Shown in pieces: positions 1 to 4,843 of a stretch of DNA of 6,983 nucleotides (position 1 is the first letter of the stretch; each line of letters starts with the position of its first letter). The translations under genes were made by a program, and so were the position numbers. Under the pieces are notes generated by a model that was given only the letters and a program-made list of their open reading frames with translations, searched no databases and was not told the DNA's origin. The DNA is from Rhodanobacteraceae bacterium (GTDB taxonomy: Bacteria; Pseudomonadota; Gammaproteobacteria; Xanthomonadales; SZUA-5): NCBI GenBank assembly GCA_003233535.1, contig QIMA01000398.1:1-6983 (forward strand), read 5' to 3'.

Positions 1-137
1 CCCGCCGCGGCGTTGCGCCGCTTGACAAGGACTACGGCCATTGCCTGCGCGACGCGCCTTGCGGCGAAACACCCCATGCCAATCAGGAGAACCATGGGCG
101 CTGAACCCGTCATTAGACCGTTGACAGGACACTAGTT
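1..137. other. Upstream region of roxA, no assignable gene
   Basis: No gene can be named here. The + strand frame starting at base 3 is open from the window edge to a TGA at 102-104 and uses mostly G/C third positions, so it could be the last 33 codons of an upstream gene, but the residues (including PLDKDYGHCLRD) match nothing I recognise. The frame from base 1 is also open, to a TAG at 133-135. Two perfect TTGACA hexamers occur (22-27 and 121-126), but neither has a convincing -10 box 16-18 bases downstream. An AGGA at 126-129 lies eight bases before the GTG start of the next gene and is its probable ribosome binding site. Confidence 0.35.
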
Positions 138-1322
138 GTGGCCGCTAAGCTGCCCATCGAAGTGGTGGCAAGCGATGGCCTGTTGCTGGGCATGTCGGCC
201 GAGGATTTCTTGCGCGACTATTGGCAGCGCAGACCGCTGCTGATTCGGCGCGCCTACCCAAAGTTCGAGTGCCCGCTGAGCGGTGATGACTTGGCCGCGC
301 TGGCGATGCGAGAAGAAGCATTGTCGCGTCTGCTGCGCTATCACCGCCGCAGCGGCCGCTGGACGTTGAGCCACGGCCCGCTGGATGAGCAGGACTTCGC
401 CGACCTGCCGCAGACAGACTGGACGTTGCTGGTTCAGGACGTCGACAAGTGGGACCCGGATGTCGCCGAGCTATTGCGCGACTTTCAATTCTTGCCCAGC
501 TGGCGCATCGACGACATCATGGTCAGCTTCGCCGCGCCGGGCGGATCGGTCGGCGCCCACGTCGACCACTACGATGTGTTCTTGCTGCAGGGCCTGGGCC
601 ACCGGCAGTGGGCCATTGATGCCAGTGGAAAAGCCGATCTAGGCTATCGCGATGACACGCCGATGAAGCTGCTGCGTCAATTCAACACTTCGCATCAGTG
701 GCTGCTAGGCCCCGGCGATATGCTGTATCTGCCGCCGGGTATCCCGCATCACGGGGTCGCCACCGACGCGTGCCTAAGCTTGTCGATAGGCATGCGGGCG
801 CCCGCTGTCGCCGAACTGCTCGGGCCTCTGCTTGAGGAACACGCACAGCGTTTGGGCGATGAGGCCCGTTTCACCGACCCTGGGCGCGGCGTGAGCGCTG
901 ACCCGTCGGCCTTGGAGCAAGTCGATATCGATCGTCTGCGCGCACAGCTGGGCCAAAGCCTAACGGCACTACAGCAGTTACCCGACGATCAACTCGGCGA
1001 CTTCTTTGCGCGCTTTCTCAGCCAATATAGGCAAGCTCAACAGCCCCAGGCGAAGGCACGCAAACCCTCGCTGAACTCCATGGAAAAGGCCTTGGCGCGG
1101 GGCAAAGTGCTAGTGATTCCGCGCTGGTTCAAGGCCTTACGTCGCCTCAATGAACCTGAGTACCTGTATCTAGGTGGCGACCGCAGTGCACTTGCCGAGG
1201 AGGCGATCAACGGCCTGCTGTCGAGCGGAATCGACTACCCGATCTGGGCGCAACTCAATCCCGCATATCGCGCAAAGCTGCGCGAGCTCCTCGCCGAGGG
1301 CTTACTCGAACTGCGTCGCTAA
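138..1322 (+). CDS. roxA: Ribosomal protein uL16 arginine 3-hydroxylase (JmjC/cupin-4 family, RoxA/YcfD)
   Basis: This is a cytoplasmic Fe(II)- and 2-oxoglutarate-dependent oxygenase. In E. coli the family member RoxA (YcfD) hydroxylates an arginine of ribosomal protein uL16. The 394-residue product aligns by eye with YcfD along its length: FLRDYWQRRPLLIRR near residues 24-38, WTLLVQDVDKW at 95-105 and WRIDDIMVSFAAPGGSVG at 122-139. The iron ligands are H141 and D143 in GAHVDHYDVF and H204 in PPGIPHHG; R220 in SIGMRAP is at the position of a conserved family arginine. The remainder should hold the dimerisation helices and a C-terminal winged helix (about 310-394). Translation is taken from GTG 138 because AGGA at 126-129 is well spaced; the alternative ATG at 192 (residue 19) still leaves the core whole but has no clear ribosome binding site. 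The acetyltransferase gene follows within 22-79 bp, a pairing I recall from Pseudomonas, which suggests co-transcription. Confidence 0.93.
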   Translation: MAAKLPIEVVASDGLLLGMSAEDFLRDYWQRRPLLIRRAYPKFECPLSGDDLAALAMREEALSRLLRYHRRSGRWTLSHGPLDEQDFADLPQTDWTLLVQDVDKWDPDVAELLRDFQFLPSWRIDDIMVSFAAPGGSVGAHVDHYDVFLLQGLGHRQWAIDASGKADLGYRDDTPMKLLRQFNTSHQWLLGPGDMLYLPPGIPHHGVATDACLSLSIGMRAPAVAELLGPLLEEHAQRLGDEARFTDPGRGVSADPSALEQVDIDRLRAQLGQSLTALQQLPDDQLGDFFARFLSQYRQAQQPQAKARKPSLNSMEKALARGKVLVIPRWFKALRRLNEPEYLYLGGDRSALAEEAINGLLSSGIDYPIWAQLNPAYRAKLRELLAEGLLELRR

Positions 1323-1344
1323 TTACGTGGCGTAGGTATCGCCC

Positions 1345-2367
1345 ATGGCCAACGCCTGGCCGGTAGAATATGCGCGGACCCGCCGATTTCGGATCTATTC
1401 GATGATCGATAACCGCTACTACGTCGAACCTGCCAATTGGGGCACAGACGAGTCCGTGCTTAGCCCCCTGCGCGAAACCGTTTTCGTCAACGAACAAAAG
1501 GTTGCGCGGGACAAGGTTTGGGACGGGACCGATGATCGCTGCGCCCACGTGGTGGCGCGTAGCAGTGACGATCGCAGCGCAATCGGCACCGGCAGATTGG
1601 CTGCCGACGGCAAGATCGGGCGTTTGGCGGTGTTGCCCGAGTGGCGCGGTCAGGGCGTCGGAGGCGCGATGCTGCTGGCACTTATCGATCAAGCGAAGGA
1701 ACGCCATCTTACTGAGATCTATCTACACGCGCAGGCAAGTGCCATCGGCTTCTACGAGCACCACGGCATTGTCTCCGAGGGCACTGATTTCATCGAAGTC
1801 GGCATAGCCCATCGCAAGATGTCGCTAGCGCTCCCCGCTACGGAACCGATTGAGCGAGTCGGACAAGGCGTAGCCGATTCACCCAAAACGTCCCAATTGG
1901 TCAAGACGGACAGCTTAATCGGTTGCCGCGAAGCCGCGTTAGCGATCACCCAGCAGGCACGTCATGGGCTGTGTATTTACAGCCGTGACCTAGAAGCACC
2001 GCTTTACGATCAGGACGAGTTGCTTGAGCAATGCCGGCGCATCGCCCTGTCCGGACCGCGCGCGCGGCTGCGAATCCTCGTGCAAGATCCCGCTCGGGCA
2101 ACTCACGACAGCCACCGTTTGGTCTTGCTGGCACAGCGACTAACAACGCCGATCAGCATGCGCCAGCCGCACCCGGACGATCTGGAATACAACGCGGCAT
2201 TTATTTGCAGCGACAGATCGGGCTATCTGTACCGCAACCCGGCAGATCGCTTCGATGGCGAGACGGACTTGTACAATCCGCTGCGTTGCGCCGAACTGCA
2301 GCGCTATTTCGACGCAGTTTGGGAGCGGGCACGGGTAATCGGCGAATTCCGTCGGTTGAATTTGTAA
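1345..2367 (+). CDS. GNAT-family N-acetyltransferase with extra C-terminal domain
   Basis: The first half (about residues 28-162) is an acetyl-CoA-dependent GNAT domain. PLRETVFVNEQ at 41-51 is typical of the ElaA/YjcF-like branch. IGRLAVLPEWRGQGVGGAML at 91-110 is motif A, with the pyrophosphate-binding R-G-Q-G-V-G at 101-106, and IGFYEHHGI at 134-142 is motif B. The substrate is unknown. The second half (about 188-340) is a separate alpha/beta-looking domain (IYSRDLEAPLYD, LRILVQDP, AHRLV-like, GYLYRNPADRFDG, YFDAVWERA). I have seen such a tail on gammaproteobacterial GNAT proteins, probably the family Pfam calls DUF7931, and it vaguely recalls a phospholipase-D-like fold; both are tentative. 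Start choice is open: ATG 1345 has AGG at 1334-1336, but ATG 1402 (residue 20) has GGA at 1391-1393 and begins right at the conserved domain. The neighbour roxA suggests a possible link to translation, by inference only. Confidence 0.82.
   Translation: MANAWPVEYARTRRFRIYSMIDNRYYVEPANWGTDESVLSPLRETVFVNEQKVARDKVWDGTDDRCAHVVARSSDDRSAIGTGRLAADGKIGRLAVLPEWRGQGVGGAMLLALIDQAKERHLTEIYLHAQASAIGFYEHHGIVSEGTDFIEVGIAHRKMSLALPATEPIERVGQGVADSPKTSQLVKTDSLIGCREAALAITQQARHGLCIYSRDLEAPLYDQDELLEQCRRIALSGPRARLRILVQDPARATHDSHRLVLLAQRLTTPISMRQPHPDDLEYNAAFICSDRSGYLYRNPADRFDGETDLYNPLRCAELQRYFDAVWERARVIGEFRRLNL
1364..1369 (+). promoter_or_regulatory. Possible -10 box (TAGAAT) before the acetyltransferase
   Basis: TAGAAT matches the sigma-70 -10 consensus at five of six bases and lies 33 bases before ATG 1402. 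No good -35 element is present 16-18 bases upstream. If used, it would remove ATG 1345 as a start and favour the shorter protein. It falls inside the reading frame of the longer version, so both cannot be right on the same transcript. Confidence 0.25.
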
Positions 2368-2397
2368 CGCCCCGCCTCGGCCACCCAAAAACACCGC

Positions 2398-2456
2398 TAT
2401 GATCGCTCGCTGCAGACTCGGCGCATGCCAATCGCGCGTCACTACTAAGGATCCCG
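2398..2456 (+). promoter_or_regulatory. Leader of the cyclophilin gene: possible -10 and Shine-Dalgarno
   Basis: AAGGA at 2447-2451 sits five bases before ATG 2457 and is a clear ribosome binding site that fixes the start. TATGAT at 2398-2403 is a fair -10 match, but no -35 element is visible at the proper spacing, so the promoter part is weak. Confidence 0.4.
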
Positions 2457-3407
2457 ATGAAGTTCAGACTGATTGCCGCACTGTTCGTACTCCTGACCCT
2501 GTCGACGACCGTCCAGGCTCAGCAAACTATTGTTTGGCTAGACACCGATAACGGCCCGATCGTGCTGCGACTGGATCCGGGTAACGCCCCGATTACCACC
2601 GCCAACTTCCTTAGCTACGTCAACGAAGGCTACTACGACGGCCTCGTCTTCCATCGGGTGATCCAAAACTTCGTGGTTCAAGCAGGCATAGTGACAGGCG
2701 AAGGCCAGATCCGTGAGCCAACTGCACCAACGATCCCTAGTGAACGCGATAACGGCTTGACCCATCAGGCTGGAACTATCTCGATGGCGCTTAACGGCAA
2801 TCCGCCGGACGTCGGTAGCGGCCAAGCACAATTCTTCATTAACTTAGTCGAGAACGCGGCACTCAACGAGGACTTCACGGTGTTCGGCGAGATCATCTTG
2901 GGCCGCAGCACGCTGCTCAAAATGAACGCTATTCCCAGCCACCCCAACTCCAACGGTTTGCCGTTTCGGCCCACGTTGATTCGACGCGCCGTAGAAAGCC
3001 GCGGCTTTCCGATCATGAATCTGCATACAGGCTCTTGGTTTGACCCTGACAATCCACGTCGCGGTTTCGTCGTTGAAGTGGCCAACGATTCCAGCTCCGA
3101 CCAGGGACCGCTGGTGGTGGTGTACTGGTATGACTATCTCAACGGCCAGCAAATTTGGGCCACCGGATCGGCCAGATTCGAATACGGTGCCAGCGAGGTC
3201 GATATCCCCCTACTGCGCACCGAGGGTGGTCAATTCGGTCAAGCCTACGATCCAAACGCCGTTGTCATTGATGATAGCTGGGGCATGCTTAACTTGCGCT
3301 TTTTTGAATGCAATCAAGGCCGATTCCGCTTCGTCACCGTGCTTGGCAGCGATGATTACAACCTCACACGCCTAACCATTCCCGCGCAATACAGCTGCCT
3401 GGAGTAG
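2457..3407 (+). CDS. Exported cyclophilin-type peptidyl-prolyl isomerase with C-terminal beta-rich domain
   Basis: A Sec signal peptide is evident: MKFR, a hydrophobic core at 5-17 and a VQA signal-peptidase site ending at residue 21, so the mature enzyme should start at Q22 and act in the periplasm. Residues 22-180 are a cyclophilin domain that accelerates proline cis-trans isomerisation. It keeps FHRVI (65-69, catalytic R67), NFVVQ (71-75, Q75), GTISMA (106-111) and QFFINL (125-130). The usual G-G-D after the glutamine is A-G-I here, and F140 stands where human CypA has H126, as in many bacterial forms. Residues about 188-316 form a second domain (LHTGSWFDPDNPRRGFVVEV, VYWYDYLNGQQIW, LNLRFFECNQGRF, LTRLTIPAQYSC). 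It resembles the SGLWYDPxRxGxGF-type domain seen in Lysobacter/Xanthomonas-like secreted proteins; its two cysteines (C285, C314) could form a disulfide. The protein is longer than plain PpiA (about 190 residues) because of this tail. Confidence 0.88.
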   Translation: MKFRLIAALFVLLTLSTTVQAQQTIVWLDTDNGPIVLRLDPGNAPITTANFLSYVNEGYYDGLVFHRVIQNFVVQAGIVTGEGQIREPTAPTIPSERDNGLTHQAGTISMALNGNPPDVGSGQAQFFINLVENAALNEDFTVFGEIILGRSTLLKMNAIPSHPNSNGLPFRPTLIRRAVESRGFPIMNLHTGSWFDPDNPRRGFVVEVANDSSSDQGPLVVVYWYDYLNGQQIWATGSARFEYGASEVDIPLLRTEGGQFGQAYDPNAVVIDDSWGMLNLRFFECNQGRFRFVTVLGSDDYNLTRLTIPAQYSCLE

Positions 3408-3474
3408 CGCCTAACCCAACGAATAGAACGGACCAACCTGCACGGCACTTCGGATCCTGTTTCGAGCACTGAGC

Positions 3475-3600
3475 CTAGACGCAACTTACTAGCTCCGCCT
3501 CTTGCAGCAACGCATGGTCCTGCTTCACGAAGCAAAGTCGCGCGCAATGCCCCTCATGTCAGTCTAGCAACACGGCAGATCGGAATCGCGGGATCATATC
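3475..3600 (-). pseudogene. Decayed 3' end of a ybdL-like aminotransferase gene
   Basis: Read on the minus strand, 3475-3552 encodes GHCARLCFVKQDHALLQEAE followed by LVSCV and a stop. The intact ybdL in this window ends GRYARLCFAKQDETLLEAAG, then RLCRV and a stop. Thirteen of 25 residues agree, the substrate-binding arginine in ARLCF is kept, and the two stops fall at the same alignment position. Upstream, the nucleotide match continues to about 3594-3600 (GCGATTCC opposite the IAAIP codons), but two bases are missing, which shifts the frame and brings a TGA at 3559-3561. About 40 C-terminal codons are left. The divergence is too high for a fresh copy of the neighbour, so it is an old duplicate or the end of a displaced relative. 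It lies tail-to-tail with the cyclophilin gene. Confidence 0.72.
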
Positions 3601-3745
3601 GAATGTGTAACTACATGTTGCATATGTGTGTTGAGCGGTGAATACTTCATAGCTCCCAACCGGGTCACGAAGCAGACGTGCGTCATTCCCTGGGTTTTCA
3701 CCCATTCCCGGCGCCGCTACATTTCGGCCACTCCGTGGCCAAATC
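3601..3745. other. Stretch between the pseudogene and the attC-like site, no supported gene
   Basis: An open frame with a GTG start (3628-3822, +) runs through this stretch and the whole attC-like site; its residues show no family signal and I do not call it. GTTGAGC at 3630-3636 fits the integron core pattern GTTRRRY, but it is not complementary to the R'' box GCATAAC at 3746-3752 and so does not define a cassette. The sequence may be the tail of a lost cassette. Confidence 0.3.
3721..3744. repeat. Short hairpin just before the attC-like site
   Basis: ATTT-C-GGCCAC, three loop bases (TCC), then GTGGCCAAAT form a ten-pair stem with one extra C. It ends one base before the R'' box. There is no run of T on either side strong enough to call it a normal rho-independent terminator, although the terminal AAAT/ATTT pairs could serve weakly. 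It might stop transcripts entering the cassette or be the tail structure of the previous cassette. Confidence 0.45.
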
Positions 3746-3835
3746 GCATAACCAGGCGCTCAAGACGGACTGCCGGAGAGTTCCTCGCGAAGACCGGAAG
3801 CTGCGGCGCGGCAGCCGCTTAGCTCAACGTTAGGT
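3746..3835 (+). other. attC-like integron recombination site (attC1)
   Basis: The parts of an attC site are all here in order. R'' is GCATAAC (3746-3752) and R' is GTTAGGT (3829-3835, pattern GTTRRRY); they pair at five of seven positions, as expected when each belongs to a different cassette. A six-base spacer lies inside each. L'' CTCAAGACGG (3759-3768) pairs with L' CCGCTTAG (3815-3822), and the stem carries on as CTGCCG (3770-3775) with CGGCAG (3809-3814). C3761, A3765 and A3769 on the left arm have no partner: such extrahelical bases are the known hallmark by which integrases recognise the folded bottom strand. The variable loop is 3776-3808. The right end resembles the classic aadA-type arm CTTAACTCAAGCGTTAG. 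The crossover point would be between G3829 and T3830. Confidence 0.75.
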
Positions 3836-4072
3836 GTTCAGTGTTTTTCCGCAAAGATAAAGTGTATCGTAACTTAAGTCCTGCTCATTTGGCCACATAA
3901 CAGAGCCAAAGGAAACGGCAACACGCTTAAAATAATTTATTTTTTTTAGCTCGCGAAACACGCCTTTTTCAAGGTAAGGAGCAATATCAACTTTTTTTCT
4001 TTCTCCATTTACAAAAGTTACAACTAATTGGTAGTCTTCAGTTGGTTCAACATTAAGTACTCTTGGGTTCAT
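3830..4072 (-). CDS. DUF2442 family small protein
   Basis: The 80-residue product matches the DUF2442 pattern: PRVLNVEPTEDYQLVVTFVNG (3-23, written here as its conserved outline P-V-L-L-F-NG), D-x-x-PYLEKGVFREL (29-42), and VSFGSVMWPNEQDLSYDTLY (53-72). The family function is not established; a structural relative is, as I recall, the N-terminal domain of Nitrosomonas NE0471. It starts eight bases after the DUF4160 stop, with no good Shine-Dalgarno, so it is probably translated by coupling. Its last two codons and TAA stop (N79, T80, stop) are built from the cassette's left core site TTAGGTGTT, so the gene ends exactly where the cassette begins. An A8 run on the coding strand (T3940-T3947) encodes part of LKKIN and is a possible slippage point. 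DUF2442/DUF4160 pairs are often listed as toxin-antitoxin-like, but that role is inference. Confidence 0.85.
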   Translation of the reverse strand: MNPRVLNVEPTEDYQLVVTFVNGERKKVDIAPYLEKGVFRELKKINYFKRVAVSFGSVMWPNEQDLSYDTLYLCGKTLNT

Positions 4073-4080
4073 AACGCAAT

Positions 4081-4350
4081 CTACTTTAGAGGGTCTATTT
4101 TGAATATTTCATCACCATTAACGGCTAGCTCCCAGTCAGCCATTAGCTCGTCTTGGTGAATTTCAATCCATGCTTGTACCAACTTCATCTTGCTGCTTTT
4201 TAGCTTTCCCTCAAGTACTTTTCCAGAAGGGATTTCAATTACAGCGGACTCATCCTGATAATGTACGTGAATATGAGGGCAGTGATGTTGCTGATTATCA
4301 AAGTAAAATAGTCTTATTATTATACCATAAAACATCGAAATTACTGGCAT
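4081..4350 (-). CDS. DUF4160 family small protein
   Basis: The 89-residue product matches DUF4160: a start M-P-x-I-S-x-F-x-G-I-x-I (1-11), the histidine cluster PHIHVHY (25-31), SAVIEIPSGKVLEGKL (35-50), KLVQAWIEIHQDEL (56-69) and W73 before a final KIDPL. These are the conserved features of the family, usually about 80-90 residues, so the gene looks complete. Its function is unknown; the clustered histidines H26, H28 and H30 could bind metal or nucleic acid, which is speculation. GGAG (plus strand CTCC 4357-4360) lies seven bases before the ATG. It is the first gene of a two-gene unit with DUF2442 downstream, and is far richer in A+T than the host genes on both sides. The pair is common next to other small accessory genes and has been suspected to act as a toxin and antitoxin. 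Confidence 0.87.
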   Translation of the reverse strand: MPVISMFYGIIIRLFYFDNQQHHCPHIHVHYQDESAVIEIPSGKVLEGKLKSSKMKLVQAWIEIHQDELMADWELAVNGDEIFKIDPLK

Positions 4351-4370
4351 TATTTGCTCCGTGGTTTATC

Positions 4371-4381
4371 GTTATAATAAC
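4371..4381 (-). promoter_or_regulatory. Palindrome GTTATAATAAC at the likely -10 of the DUF4160-DUF2442 unit
   Basis: The 11 bases are a perfect inverted repeat around a central A. They lie 20 bases upstream of the DUF4160 ATG and contain TATTAT (minus strand), a plausible -10 box. No clear -35 sits at the standard spacing. A palindrome over the -10 could be an operator for self-regulation, as in many two-gene toxin-antitoxin units, or only a chance feature of A+T-rich DNA. Confidence 0.35.
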
Positions 4382-4468
4382 ACCTAACAAAAGGTTGCAG
4401 CCGACAATTCTAAGTCCAGCCATTTTTTGCATTCCGCTGCGCTCCATAATAGCAAAAAATGGTTGGAC
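4382..4468 (+). other. Second attC-like site (attC2), right arm damaged
   Basis: The left arm is typical: R'' ACCTAAC (4382-4388), spacer AAAAGG, then L'' TTGCAGCCGAC (4395-4405), which usually pairs with an arm like GTCGGCTGAA. That partner is not found in the following 400 bases. Instead the site runs into a long palindrome (4412-4470), which would be its variable loop. GTTGGAC at 4462-4468 fits GTTRRRY and is the only R' candidate, but it lies in the palindrome and has no L' before it. I therefore read this as an attC that has lost its right base, with a break near 4472. Confidence 0.5.
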
Positions 4469-4470
4469 TT
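4412..4470. repeat. 19-bp inverted repeat with 21-base loop
   Basis: The left arm (4412-4430) begins AAGTCCAGCC and ends TTTTTTGC; the right arm (4452-4470) begins GCAAAAAATGG and ends TTGGACTT. They pair over 19 positions with one mismatch (G4419 opposite T4463, a wobble pair in RNA). The loop is ATTCCGCTGCGCTCCATAATA. This fits the extended terminal stem of a large attC. The T6 in the left arm and A6 in the right arm also make it look like a bidirectional terminator, though the U-run is inside the stem. Confidence 0.75.
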
Positions 4471-4472
4471 GA

Positions 4473-4843
4473 TTCTTGAGACCGCCGAAGCAGTTCGGCA
4501 CCCATAAAACAGCAGCTTTTCGCCAGCGCCGAGAGCGTGACATTCCCGTGCTGGGCCGGCGAAACCGAAGTATTCGACTCTTGCCCTTCAGCCTCAAGCG
4601 CACCGTCGTCACGTTCAGTTGGTACCAGGCACAGTGTCGAGTTTCGGTTGTAGTCCTAATTCTGAGATTTGACTGGATCACCCCTTTCGGCGGCGTCTTC
4701 TATTTTCTAGCTTCGCTGAAACCGCAGCGTAACGTAACCTGTCTGCCAACGCTCCGAACGGCGTGACAGTCCAGATTGCGCGGCGTGTATCTTGGGCGCG
4801 CTTTGGTTTTTAACCTAAGACCTAAAACGTCTTCGCGTCCAAT
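4473..4843. other. Non-coding or remnant stretch after the cassette, no supported gene
   Basis: No recognisable gene is present. The longest + strand frame (TTG 4476 to TGA 4766) gives an arginine-rich then hydrophobic product without a family signal or ribosome binding site; a minus frame (from 4681) reads straight through the palindrome and DUF4160 start and is also rejected. A hairpin-like element CTGTC-T-GCC ... GGC-GT-GACAG lies at about 4740-4770, and the short palindrome GGTTTTTAACC at about 4806-4816 precedes the ybdL stop. Either could help end ybdL transcription, but neither is a strong rho-independent terminator. The base composition is intermediate, near the host value. Confidence 0.4.

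Larger units (their letters stand above)
3830..4472. mobile_element. Putative integron gene cassette with a reverse-oriented gene pair
   Basis: The left boundary is T3830, just after the G of GTTAGGT. The right R'' box ACCTAAC (4382-4388) is the exact reverse complement of GTTAGGT, so closing this segment into a circle would rebuild a matched attC. Sample lines counted by hand are 32-37 % G+C against 53-68 % in the neighbouring host genes, which fits foreign origin. The two genes inside run opposite to the usual cassette direction. The right end is uncertain: the L'/R' arm is missing or reduced to GTTGGAC at 4462-4468. No integrase gene is in the window, so if real this is an orphan (integrase-less) cassette. 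Confidence 0.6.

Noticed and set aside
121..126. TTGACA as a -35 promoter element for roxA
   Set aside because: A -10 at the right distance would be inside the gene at 144-149 (GCTAAG), which is a poor match.
385..642. 85-residue + strand frame inside roxA
   Set aside because: Serine/arginine/threonine-rich shadow of the JmjC coding sequence, which has clear catalytic motifs in its own frame.
2425..2448. Tiny frame MPIARHY before the cyclophilin gene
   Set aside because: Could be read as a leader peptide, but there is no attenuator structure or ribosome binding site for it.
3409..3415. GCCTAAC just after the cyclophilin stop, matching the R'' pattern
   Set aside because: No L'' arm, stem or complementary GTTAGGC follows, and the same heptamer occurs by chance at 3370-3376 inside the cyclophilin gene.
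3628..3822. 64-residue + strand frame opening with GTG
   Set aside because: It runs through the whole attC-like site, has no family signal and no convincing ribosome binding site.
4298..4681. 127-residue minus strand frame
   Set aside because: It overlaps the start of DUF4160, and reads through the palindrome and R'' box; the DUF4160 frame is clearly the real one.
4476..4766. 96-residue + strand frame with a TTG start
   Set aside because: No family signal, no ribosome binding site, arginine-rich composition typical of chance frames.
3475..4843. Insertion sequence or transposon as the cause of the accessory block
   Set aside because: No transposase frame, terminal inverted repeats or target duplications were seen; the integron cassette pattern explains the ends better.
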